Positions 26,383-34,937 of a stretch of 53,546 nucleotides of DNA are shown piece by piece. The DNA is from Desulfobacter curvatus DSM 3379 (GTDB lineage: Bacteria; Desulfobacterota; Desulfobacteria; Desulfobacterales; Desulfobacteraceae): assembly GCF_000373985.1 (NCBI RefSeq), contig NZ_KB893061.1, forward strand, positions 1 through 53,546, in the 5' to 3' direction. Within the stretch, counting starts at the first letter, position 1; every line of letters starts with the position of its first letter. Under the pieces are notes generated by a model. It was not told the DNA's origin. It saw nothing but the letters and a program-made list of their open reading frames with translations, and made no database searches. Position numbers and translations under genes: made by a program.

Positions 26383-28281
26383 ATGGATTTAAAACAAGTC
26401 TGTCCTGATAAGCTACTCACCGCACAAGCAAGTGTAAAAAAGATTCGCAATGGTTCACGGGTATTCATCGGTACAGGATGCGGAGAGCCCCAGCACCTGA
26501 TCCGGACCATGGTAGAAGACCGGTCCCTCCAGGATATTGTTGTATATCAGATGCTGTCAACCACCCTGGCGGAATATCTCAATGACGACAATTTTTCGTC
26601 CCGGTTTTCCATTAAGCTGTTTTTTATTTCCGTTCTGATGCGTAAATTTGCATTTGAAGGAAAAATTGACTATATCCCGGCCTACTTGTCCCAGATTCCA
26701 AAGGTTTTCCGGAACAATGAAATCGGCCTGGATGTTGCCCTGGTTCAGGTGAGCCCTCCGGATGCCCATGGGTACTGTTCTTTAGGCATTTCCGTTGACA
26801 TCACCCTTTCTGGGATGAAAAGTGCCCAGGTAACCATCGCCCAGGTCAATCCCCAAATGCCCAGAACCTGGGGAGATTCTTTGGTGCACATCGACGATAT
26901 CGATTATTTGGTGGAATACGAAGAAGAGCTTCTGGAATCCCTGCCCAGGACCAAAAATAAAACCGTGGTCGAACGTATCGGACATTATGTCAGCCAGCTG
27001 GTGGATGACGGTGCTACACTGCAGATCGGTTTTGGGCATCTGCCCCATGCCATCATGCCCTATCTGGCCGGCAAAAAGGATCTTGGTATCCATACCCAGG
27101 TGATCACGGACGGCCTTCTGCCTCTATTCAAACAGAAGGTAATCACCAACCGCAAAAAAAATTTTCTCCCCGAACGGGCTGTTGCCTCCCTGTGCATGGG
27201 GTCAAAGGAATTATATAATTATATATCCGACAACCCCATGTTCTATTTCAGATCCTCTGAATTTGTGAACGATCCAAATGTTATTGCCAGAAATGATAAC
27301 CTGATCTCCATCAGTTCTGCACTGGAGGTGGATCTGACAGGCCAGATATGCACGGACTCAAAAGGGTATCTGTTTTATTCGGGCATCGGTGACCAGGTGG
27401 ATTTTATCAGGGGATCTGCCATGTCCAAAGGCGGGTTTTCCATTGTTATCATCCCGTCTACGGCCCAGAACGGCCAGGTCTCCAGGATTGTGACGCATTT
27501 AAGTGAAGGTGCCGGAGTCGCCACCACCCGGGGTGACATTGACCTTGTGGTCACTGAGTACGGCATTGCAGAAATCCGGCGGAAAAGCATTTTCCAACGG
27601 GTTATGGAACTGGCCCAGATTGCCCATCCCAAATTCCGCAAGGAGCTTATTGAACAAGCCAAACAGCGCCATTATATTTTCAGCGACCAGCTGCCGCCCA
27701 CAAACCAGGATCTGCTGTTCCTGGTTGCATATAAATACAACATGCTTTTGCCCAGCGGAAAACAGTTGGAAGTCAGGCCGCTTCAGCCCTCGGATGAATT
27801 CGAATCAAGAAATTTTTACTATTCCCTCCAGGAAGATTCCATCTATTTTCGCTTTTTTAACCGGCGCAAAGTATTCTCAAGGCGCATGCTCCAGCAAATG
27901 TGGGCCCAGGTGGATTACAGCCGGAATATGACCCTTATCGCCCTGATGCAGCAGGGCAAACGCAAACAGATTGTGGCAGTGGCGTCTTATGCGGAAGTGG
28001 ACCCCAAGAATGCGGAAGTGGCATTTCTGGTGCAGGAGGAACTGCATGGTCAGGGGATTGCCACCTTTATGCTGAACTGCCTTGAAAAGATTGCCCGTAA
28101 GAACAATTATTCCGGTTTCACAGCCCTTGTCCTGGCCGAAAACCGGAAAATGATCAGTGTGTTTAAAAACACTTACCCCCATGCAGAATTTATACGGGGG
28201 GAAAGTGGTGAAATTGAAGTGACCATGCCCTTTGACATGAATAGAAAACCGGATATGGATGATGATCAGTCCCTGGAATAA
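26383..28281 (+). CDS. Acetyl-CoA hydrolase/transferase fused to a GNAT domain
   Basis: A 632-residue two-domain protein. Residues about 8-430 form an acetyl-CoA hydrolase/CoA-transferase: CoA-binding ISIS-like and FYSGIGDQVDFIRGSAMSKGG motifs, and the catalytic glutamate in VVTEYGIAEIRRKS. Residues about 460-615 form a GNAT acetyltransferase-like domain (FFNRRKVFSRRML, VAFLVQEELHGQGIATFML with the acetyl-CoA-binding loop). The fusion is known in anaerobic bacteria. Its neighbour is an AMP-forming acyl-CoA synthetase, so the pair may move CoA between short acids. The N-acetyl acceptor is unknown. SD sequence AGGAG is present. Confidence 0.87.
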   Translation: MDLKQVCPDKLLTAQASVKKIRNGSRVFIGTGCGEPQHLIRTMVEDRSLQDIVVYQMLSTTLAEYLNDDNFSSRFSIKLFFISVLMRKFAFEGKIDYIPAYLSQIPKVFRNNEIGLDVALVQVSPPDAHGYCSLGISVDITLSGMKSAQVTIAQVNPQMPRTWGDSLVHIDDIDYLVEYEEELLESLPRTKNKTVVERIGHYVSQLVDDGATLQIGFGHLPHAIMPYLAGKKDLGIHTQVITDGLLPLFKQKVITNRKKNFLPERAVASLCMGSKELYNYISDNPMFYFRSSEFVNDPNVIARNDNLISISSALEVDLTGQICTDSKGYLFYSGIGDQVDFIRGSAMSKGGFSIVIIPSTAQNGQVSRIVTHLSEGAGVATTRGDIDLVVTEYGIAEIRRKSIFQRVMELAQIAHPKFRKELIEQAKQRHYIFSDQLPPTNQDLLFLVAYKYNMLLPSGKQLEVRPLQPSDEFESRNFYYSLQEDSIYFRFFNRRKVFSRRMLQQMWAQVDYSRNMTLIALMQQGKRKQIVAVASYAEVDPKNAEVAFLVQEELHGQGIATFMLNCLEKIARKNNYSGFTALVLAENRKMISVFKNTYPHAEFIRGESGEIEVTMPFDMNRKPDMDDDQSLE

Positions 28282-28285
28282 ATAT

Positions 28286-30052
28286 TTATTTGTTTTTTGC
28301 GCTTAATTCGGGAAAATCCCAGTAAAAATACTCTTTGACAGGCGCTTTTTCAACCCCTTCGCTTCCCCGCCGGTCAGCTTCGGCATCCCGCAAGTCAATA
28401 CGGCGAATTTTTCCGGAAATGGTTTTTGGCACTTTATCAACAAATTCAATTATCCTCGGAATCTTAAACTTGGCAAGAATATTCATGGTGTGCCTGAACA
28501 ACGCCAGGGCCAATTCCCTGTTGCCGGTTTCACCCGGACTGAGAATAACATAGGCTTTGACCAGTTGGTACCTGTTGGGATCAGGCGTTCCCACAACTGC
28601 GGCCTCGTCTACGGCAGGGTGTTCTATAAGCGCACTCTCCACTTCAAAGGGGCCGATGCGGTAATCGCTGGATTTAATGACATCATCTGCCCGCCCCACA
28701 AACCACCAATACCCATCGGCATCAAAGGACGCCCTGTCTCCGGTGTAATAATACGGGTCTACAAATACGGCATCCATCTTTTCCGGATTGCCGATATACT
28801 CCTTAAAAAGTCCCACCGGCATCCATTTGTTTATTTTTACAACAATGTGCCCCACCTGATCCGGTTGCGTAATTTCGTTGCCGTCATCATCTGCCAAGGC
28901 CACATCATACATGGAAGACGGCATACCAAAAGATCCTGCCCGCATATTTTCGGCCATCCATGGCGGATTGCCGATCATGGCCGTGGATTCTGTCTGCCCG
29001 TAAAAATCCCGGATACGGGTGGCGGTGAAGCCATGCCAGCGTGTAATGACTTCCGGATTTAAAGGTTCTCCGGCAGACACGGATTGACGCAGACAGCGCA
29101 GGTCAATACCGTCAAGGTCTGCATTTACAAACATGCGCCAGGCCGTAGGCGGCGCACAAAGGGTTGTGACCTTTTGTTTTGCAACTGCGTCAAGGTAAGT
29201 TTTTGCATCCAGAGAATCAAACCGGAAGGCCGTTACTGTGGCCCCGACATTAAAGGGCGCAAAAAAAGAGGACCAGGCCCATTTACCCCATCCGGGCGCA
29301 CTGAGATTATGATGGGTGTCATCGGGTGTCAGCCCAAGCATGACCGTGGTTGACAGATGCCCCACAGGATAGGAGACTGCCGTATGCCCCACCCGTTTCG
29401 GCAGGCCGGTGGTGCCGGAGGTAAAAAAGCAGAACAAGATATCATCGGATGCTGTGTCTACGGCATCCGCCGTGTCAGATTCACTTTCCACCTCGTCGTA
29501 GGAGATCCAGCCCGGGGCCTTCCCAAGCACCAGTTTAACCTTGGGGACAATACCGGTTTCCCGGATAGCGTTTTCAATAATGTCAACATTGGCCATGTCT
29601 GCCAGAATTACATCCGGTTTATAGGTGCCAAACCGGAATTCCAGTTCCCTTGCGGTCATGGTGGTGGCTGTGGGCACACTGACAATACCGGCCTTGATGC
29701 AGGCAAGGCTGGCAAACCATATCTCAGGACACAGGGGCACCATCATATACATATTATCTTTTATGCCAACGCCCCTGTTTGCCAGAAAATTGATCAGCCT
29801 GTTGGCCCGGCATGACAGGTCAAAATAGGAAAACCGGCTGGATTCAAGGGTGGTCAGATCTTCATACACCAACGCTGTTTTATCCGGTGTCCGGGCCACA
29901 TGAATCCCTTCAAATACCTGGCTTGCCCAGTTGAATGAATCCGGCATTGTCATGCTGTTCAAAGAATCAAAAAATGCCTTTACCCGGGCCTGTTTTTCAG
30001 AATCATCCGGCATCCGGTTGATATGGATGATCTGTTTGTAAAGTTCTCTCAT
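28286..30052 (-). CDS. AMP-forming acyl-CoA synthetase (medium/short-chain type)
   Basis: A 588-residue member of the adenylate-forming superfamily that activates a carboxylic acid with ATP and CoA. The P-loop FFTSGTTGLPKRVGH, A5 motif DFYGQTES, A7/A8 region YTGDRASFDADGYWWFVGR followed by ADDVIKSSDYRIGPFEVES, and catalytic lysine motif PKTISGKIRRIDLR are present. The APGWGKWAW segment is typical of medium-chain ACSM-type enzymes. The gene is convergent with the CoA-transferase gene, with only four bases between stops. The exact acid substrate cannot be read from the sequence. Confidence 0.92.
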   Translation of the reverse strand: MRELYKQIIHINRMPDDSEKQARVKAFFDSLNSMTMPDSFNWASQVFEGIHVARTPDKTALVYEDLTTLESSRFSYFDLSCRANRLINFLANRGVGIKDNMYMMVPLCPEIWFASLACIKAGIVSVPTATTMTARELEFRFGTYKPDVILADMANVDIIENAIRETGIVPKVKLVLGKAPGWISYDEVESESDTADAVDTASDDILFCFFTSGTTGLPKRVGHTAVSYPVGHLSTTVMLGLTPDDTHHNLSAPGWGKWAWSSFFAPFNVGATVTAFRFDSLDAKTYLDAVAKQKVTTLCAPPTAWRMFVNADLDGIDLRCLRQSVSAGEPLNPEVITRWHGFTATRIRDFYGQTESTAMIGNPPWMAENMRAGSFGMPSSMYDVALADDDGNEITQPDQVGHIVVKINKWMPVGLFKEYIGNPEKMDAVFVDPYYYTGDRASFDADGYWWFVGRADDVIKSSDYRIGPFEVESALIEHPAVDEAAVVGTPDPNRYQLVKAYVILSPGETGNRELALALFRHTMNILAKFKIPRIIEFVDKVPKTISGKIRRIDLRDAEADRRGSEGVEKAPVKEYFYWDFPELSAKNK

Positions 30053-30227
30053 GCTCTGGGAAACACTCCTTGCAATCCAAATTAATCTTATGTATAGCTG
30101 AGCAAAAAATATTGATTCTATAATGGATCATCCACGGGTTTGTCAAAATATTTTGCGCAACAGGCTATTACAGAACGTCACTTTTTGCAGCAGCCTGCCA
30201 AGGCCTGTAAATCAAGGAGCCCTCCTC

Positions 30228-31217
30228 ATGACAGATAATCCTCCCGTTTTGATACTGGCCCCTTTGCAGGGGGTCACCGATGTGGTGTTCAGACAGGCGT
30301 ATGTCCGGCATTTTTCCGGCATTGACCAGGCCATGGCCCCGTTTATCTCCACCATGAGCAGCAGGCGCCTGAAACCCTCCCGACTGAAAGACGTGGATCC
30401 GGCCCTGAACACAGCCCTGCCTGTCATCCCCCAGATTCTGGGTAATAATCCGGATGATTTTATCTATCTTGGGAATTACCTTTTTGACATGGGCTATGCC
30501 CAGGTGAACTGGAACCTTGGATGCCCCCATTCAAAGATTGCAAAAAAACTGCGGGGCTCGGGCCTTTTATCCCACCCGGATAAAATAGACGCCTTCCTTT
30601 CCCGGGTCATCCCGGCCATGAAGCCCACGCTAAGTGTTAAAATCCGCCTGGGCCGTAAAGCTAAGGAAGAGATCCGGGACCTGATTGCAATGTTTAATAC
30701 CCACAAGCTTGACGAAATCATCCTGCATCCCAGAACCGGGGAGCAAATGTATACAGGCGCTGCTGATGTTGACGCATTTGAACAGGCCATGAACGACTGT
30801 GGCCATCCCATGGTATATAACGGTGATATTGTGGATTTGGTATCATGGGAAAGAATCCGTCAGCGTTTTCCGGAAATCAATCGTTTCATGATCGGCAGGG
30901 GCATTCTTTCCAACCCATTTTTGCCCGAGCAGATCAAAGGGGTGAACATTGATTCCAAACACACCGACGCCCCAATACATGAACGATTAAAAAATTTTCA
31001 TGCGGATCTTTTTAACAGTTATAAACAAGTCTTTTCTGGTCCGGGGCACCTTATTGGACGCATGAAGGGATTCTGGAGCTATCTGGGGCCTTCCTTTGAA
31101 AACAGCAAAAAATCTTTGAAAAAATTGCTCAAATCAAATTCGGAGCAGGGTTACTTAGACCGGGTCAATGAATTTTGGGACATGAGCTTAAACTTCGGCC
31201 CGGGCAGGATAGAATGA
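30228..31217 (+). CDS. dus: tRNA-dihydrouridine synthase (DusC-like)
   Basis: A 329-residue FMN enzyme that reduces uridine to dihydrouridine in tRNA D-loops. It begins ILAPLQGVTDVVFRQ; the catalytic cysteine is in NWNLGCPHSKIAKKLRGSGLL; the phosphate-binding IILHPRTGEQMY and VYNGDI... FMIGRGILSNPFL motifs follow. I chose ATG 30228 because AAGGAG lies eight to thirteen bases upstream and homology starts there; an upstream ATG at 30123 would add 35 unrelated residues. A second Dus gene is at 38046. Confidence 0.9.
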   Translation: MTDNPPVLILAPLQGVTDVVFRQAYVRHFSGIDQAMAPFISTMSSRRLKPSRLKDVDPALNTALPVIPQILGNNPDDFIYLGNYLFDMGYAQVNWNLGCPHSKIAKKLRGSGLLSHPDKIDAFLSRVIPAMKPTLSVKIRLGRKAKEEIRDLIAMFNTHKLDEIILHPRTGEQMYTGAADVDAFEQAMNDCGHPMVYNGDIVDLVSWERIRQRFPEINRFMIGRGILSNPFLPEQIKGVNIDSKHTDAPIHERLKNFHADLFNSYKQVFSGPGHLIGRMKGFWSYLGPSFENSKKSLKKLLKSNSEQGYLDRVNEFWDMSLNFGPGRIE

Positions 31218-31522
31218 CACGTCGGCCCGGATACCTAGTGCCCGACCGAAAATCGTAAATGTTGCCCCCGCCTTGTACTCGTGACATTTTGATGTTGATG
31301 CCGTTCTTAAAAAACTTGGGGCTTGCTTCTAACTGGGGCAACCATAACTATCATAAAAGCTTAGGAAACCATGTAACAAATTGAAGAAAAAATTTGCAAG
31401 CCTTCCCAGATGATGTTAACAATTTTATTGTTGATTCTCTAAATAGTTATCCAGAGCTGGTCATTTTTATTTTTTAGAGGGTATCCTGTTAAATAGTGGT
31501 TAAAAAAAAATCAGGAGGAATA
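31218..31522. other. Intergenic region without a recognisable gene
   Basis: About 300 AT-rich bases between the Dus gene and a small hypothetical gene. A weak hairpin (GTCGG / CCGAC near 31222-31253) without a T-tract follows the Dus gene. No RNA gene, promoter pair or protein fragment is convincing. Confidence 0.4.
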
Positions 31523-31879
31523 ATGACTCAATCCGATCCGAATAAACTGTATATTGATGCAGACAATAGAGTCAGTGCCGCAGGTGAGCAACCACGACCG
31601 AAAAATGCTGCAGCTTTTTTACAGATTCCGGCAGCGTTGGAAGATGAAGTGAATGCTTATGTTAATAATTTAGCCAAGGAAAAGAATATAGAATGGGAAG
31701 ATGAAGAGGGTGGAGACAAATCTCTTTTTCAATCACAAGGATGTTTTCTCGTTATATCTTTGGAAAAAATTGAAGCGGTAATGAATGCAATCAATAATTG
31801 TTTTTCTTTGAATGAAGGTGATATGGATGAAATAAAAAAAAATTTAAGACAAGCCATGAATATTATTAATGGTATGTAA
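31523..31879 (+). CDS. Hypothetical protein, 118 residues
   Basis: A small acidic cytosolic protein, not recognised. It has a predicted helix (LEDEVNAYVNNLAKEKNIEWED), a short beta segment (CFLVISLEKIEAVMNAIN) and a C-terminal helix (MDEIKKNLRQAMNIINGM). The ATG at 31523 has AGGAGG seven bases upstream, so translation is likely real. Its base composition is AT-rich compared with its neighbours, suggesting recent acquisition or low expression constraints. It is monocistronic. Confidence 0.6.
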   Translation: MTQSDPNKLYIDADNRVSAAGEQPRPKNAAAFLQIPAALEDEVNAYVNNLAKEKNIEWEDEEGGDKSLFQSQGCFLVISLEKIEAVMNAINNCFSLNEGDMDEIKKNLRQAMNIINGM

Positions 31880-31919
31880 TTTAAAATGAACGCGTCATTA
31901 AGTGATGATACCGGGGTTT

Positions 31920-31974
31920 GGGGACATGTTGGATTTTTCAACTTAGTCTTGTTAAAAATGGCATCCATGTCCCC
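31920..31974. repeat. GGGGACATG inverted repeat between convergent genes
   Basis: GGGGACATG (31920-31928) and CATGTCCCC (31966-31974) form a 9-bp inverted repeat with a 37-bp AT-rich loop, between the hypothetical gene and fdhE. The TGGGGACA core resembles the RAYT-linked repeats at 1247 and 1972; it may be a dispersed REP-like unit or a bidirectional terminator. Confidence 0.4.
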
Positions 31975-31990
31975 GGGATTCCAAAACGTG

Positions 31991-32908
31991 CTATTCCATT
32001 AAATTCCAGAGCATTGCAGCTTGCGGCGAAAACCCCTTTCCCCGGGCCTGGTTTTCCAGTCCGATCATACCCATGGCCGCAACATCCATGTTCACCGGAC
32101 CAGTAGGCTGACGCAGGGCTATGGTCAGAAGATAGGTGTTGCATAGCTTGCAGACGCTCACCCGTTCTTCGTCCTTGGCAGGGCTGTCCTGGTCGAAAAA
32201 ATATTCAAGACTACTCTGTTCATTATTTTCGCATCGGGGGCAGGTGTGGCGGCTAAATCGCCATTCATGGGCGCATACAGAACACTGCAGCCAACGCGCC
32301 TCCCCTTCACCGATGAGCCCTGCAACAGCCGGGAATGATCCGCACATCGGGCAGTGCCCGTGCGGCCACTGATGGCCCTCTATCAGAGGGGAGAAGGCCC
32401 GGGCCTGAATCTCCTTGAACGGTTCGGCAATCTGGGCCAGGGCAAACCTGAAAATGTCAGGACTGGTTCCTGCCCGGGCAGCAAATGCGGTTATGTTTCG
32501 GGTGTAGTTCTTCACAAACGCCTGGACGCAGTCGTCGGCATCAAGGCTGTCGTCCGCAATGTTGCGTTCAATTGCTTCAATGTCCGCCCCAATGCCTGAA
32601 AATGCCTCTGCAATGGGCGGTAGAATCATGTGGGCTGCCTGTTTAAACTCCTTTTGGAAATCCATAAGACCTGTGATGGCAAACAAATGCACCCCTTTGG
32701 AAAAACGGATCCAATCAGATTCAGGAATATCTGGTTTGTTTATCTCATCTTCAGACAGACGTTCCGTCAATTCAGCTTTTGCCACAAGCACGGGACCAAA
32801 TGCAGAAACAAGTGAGGATAACCCAGGTTTGCGCACCGCCAGGTCGTCAAGGGCTGTTTGAATGCCTTTGGGCGTTTTTTCATGGCAGATACGTTCATTT
32901 TGATTCAT
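31991..32908 (-). CDS. fdhE: Formate dehydrogenase accessory protein FdhE
   Basis: A 305-residue FdhE needed for assembly of active formate dehydrogenase. It has an N-terminal helical domain and C-terminal rubredoxin-like metal-binding CxxC pairs: CPMCGS, CSVCAHEW, CPRCENN and CKLCNTYL. The ATG at 32908 is chosen for its AAGGAGG ribosome site; an upstream start would overlap the flavoenzyme gene. It is the last gene after the sigma-54 activator and the flavoenzyme, 28 bases behind the latter. No formate dehydrogenase structural gene is in the window. Confidence 0.9.
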   Translation of the reverse strand: MNQNERICHEKTPKGIQTALDDLAVRKPGLSSLVSAFGPVLVAKAELTERLSEDEINKPDIPESDWIRFSKGVHLFAITGLMDFQKEFKQAAHMILPPIAEAFSGIGADIEAIERNIADDSLDADDCVQAFVKNYTRNITAFAARAGTSPDIFRFALAQIAEPFKEIQARAFSPLIEGHQWPHGHCPMCGSFPAVAGLIGEGEARWLQCSVCAHEWRFSRHTCPRCENNEQSSLEYFFDQDSPAKDEERVSVCKLCNTYLLTIALRQPTGPVNMDVAAMGMIGLENQARGKGFSPQAAMLWNLME

Positions 32909-32936
32909 AATGTTTGACCTCCTTGTGTTTTGGATA

Positions 32937-34937
32937 TTAAATAGAAAGAGCCGCCTCATAGCCCCCATGCACCGCATCGAACGCCGTACCCACCTTTAAG
33001 GCATCACCCGCGACACGGTACTCAATGCCGAGTTGTTCAGCGATTTGCGCCAATGGATTGTACGACACCGCGCCGGCAGCCACCACAACTGTGTCAACGT
33101 CCAGGGCAGTGATTTCGCCATCTTTTTCTATTTTAATGCCTGCTTCCGTGATTCGCAACACTTTAGCGGCGATGACGGTTTCCACATTAAAACGCTTAAG
33201 ATCCTGCATCATTCCCCACCGTGTTGATTTACCTATATCCTTTCCAATTCGATTTGTCATCTCAATGAGATACACTTTTTTGCTGCCTCGGGTGGCCATG
33301 TCAAAAAGTGCTTCCGGAGGTTCGGCCTTGTTCACCAGCAGAAACTTGATGGTTTCCGCCGACACGGTGCCTTTTTCCGCAAGGAACAATGCCGTTTCAA
33401 CCCCCACAGCCCCGCCGCCGATGATGGCCACATGTTTGCCGGTTCCCACCTTGCCTTCAAGGACATCCCAGGCCCCTGCCACATGGGGGAAATTCATGCC
33501 GGGGATGGGCAGTTCAAGGGGCATCGCACCAGTGGCAAGGATCAGGGTATCGGGTTTTTCCTTTGAGATGCGAGTCTTGCCGACCCTGCAATTTAATACA
33601 ACTGGAACTTTTTCCACAGAGAGCTGGGTTTCAAGGTCATCTGAAAACCGGGCAAAGGACTTTCGGCCCGGTGGAGCGGCCGCCAGGTGGAGTTGACCGC
33701 CCAGGCGCCCGGAATGCTCATACAGGGTTACATCATGTCCACGCCGGGCACAGGTCAGCGCGGCAGTCATACCGGCAGCCCCGCCGCCGACCACCATTAC
33801 TTTTTTGGCCGCCCCAGCGTTATCTGCCTTGCCCCGGTACTCATGCCCGGCCAAAGGGTTGCAAAGGCACTCCACATGTCTTAGCCTGAACAGATTGTCA
33901 AGACAGCCCTGGGCACAGGCAAGACAATGGACAATCTCCTTTTCTCTACCCTCACGAGCTTTTTTCGGCAGATCCGGGTCTGCGATCAGGCTGCGCCCCA
34001 TGGCAACCATGTCGCAAAATTTTTGATCAATCATCTCCCTGGCGGTTTCAGGATCATTTATCCTGTGACTTGCGATCACAGGGACATCTACAGCGGCCCG
34101 GATATCCCGGGCAAGATAACCGAATGCGCCTCTGGGCACCTGGGCCACAATCTGGGGCACCCGGGCTTCATGCCATCCCACATTGATGCATAGGGCATCC
34201 ACAGGCCCTTTGGACAGTTGCTTTGCATATTCAATAAGATCCGACCGTTCATTGCCTCCCGGCATAAAATCATTGCCGTTCATTCTTACGATCAAGGGAT
34301 AGTCCGGCCCCACGGCATCCCGAACCGCCTGGGCCGCTTCCATTCCAAATCGCATGCGGTTTTGAAGGCTGCCGCCATATTCGTCGGTGCGTTGATTGGT
34401 CAGCGGAGACAAAAATTCGGAGATAAGATACCCCGTGCCCGACAGAATTTCCACCGCATCAAACCCTGCCTTTTTCACCCGGGTGGCGGCATTTGCAAAG
34501 GATTCGATGGTCTGCTGTATCTCACTGATTTCAAGGGCTCTGGGTGTCTCCCTTGTCATCTTGGACGCAACGGCAGACGGGGCTACAGGCTGTTTGCCAT
34601 TAATCAGAAATGAAAAATTATACCGGCCGGCATGGTTGATCTGCACGGCACAACGGCTTCCATTTTCCCGGATGGTATCTGCCAGCCGGGTCAGTCCCGG
34701 GATAAATTTATCATCATGGGCACCAATGTTCCGGGTGTTGCCGGACAGTTCGTCCACCGTTGCATACCCGACACAGACCATGCCCGGCCCTCCCTTGGCC
34801 CGTCTTTTGTAAAATGCTACGATTTGATCCGTTACTTCATAATTCTGTGCCATGCCCAGGTGCATGGCCGGCATGTAAATTCTGTTGGGAATGTTTAATT
34901 GATTGATTTGAATGGGAGTAAACAGGGGATCTTTCAT
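32937..34937 (-). CDS. Old-yellow-enzyme/FAD-type NADH:flavin oxidoreductase (2,4-dienoyl-CoA reductase-like)
   Basis: A 666-residue three-module enzyme. Residues 1-330 are an FMN-binding TIM barrel (LFTPIQINQLNIPNRIYMPAM). Residues 340-375 hold a 4Fe-4S site with the CLACAQGC... CLCNP cysteines. Residues about 380-660 are FAD/NAD-binding (VMVVGGGAAGMTAAL and AIIGGGAVGVETALF). This is the architecture of FadH-type dienoyl-CoA reductases and anaerobic enoate reductases. The start codon overlaps the stop of the activator gene by four bases, so it is its probable regulatory target. Confidence 0.9.
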   Translation of the reverse strand: MKDPLFTPIQINQLNIPNRIYMPAMHLGMAQNYEVTDQIVAFYKRRAKGGPGMVCVGYATVDELSGNTRNIGAHDDKFIPGLTRLADTIRENGSRCAVQINHAGRYNFSFLINGKQPVAPSAVASKMTRETPRALEISEIQQTIESFANAATRVKKAGFDAVEILSGTGYLISEFLSPLTNQRTDEYGGSLQNRMRFGMEAAQAVRDAVGPDYPLIVRMNGNDFMPGGNERSDLIEYAKQLSKGPVDALCINVGWHEARVPQIVAQVPRGAFGYLARDIRAAVDVPVIASHRINDPETAREMIDQKFCDMVAMGRSLIADPDLPKKAREGREKEIVHCLACAQGCLDNLFRLRHVECLCNPLAGHEYRGKADNAGAAKKVMVVGGGAAGMTAALTCARRGHDVTLYEHSGRLGGQLHLAAAPPGRKSFARFSDDLETQLSVEKVPVVLNCRVGKTRISKEKPDTLILATGAMPLELPIPGMNFPHVAGAWDVLEGKVGTGKHVAIIGGGAVGVETALFLAEKGTVSAETIKFLLVNKAEPPEALFDMATRGSKKVYLIEMTNRIGKDIGKSTRWGMMQDLKRFNVETVIAAKVLRITEAGIKIEKDGEITALDVDTVVVAAGAVSYNPLAQIAEQLGIEYRVAGDALKVGTAFDAVHGGYEAALSI

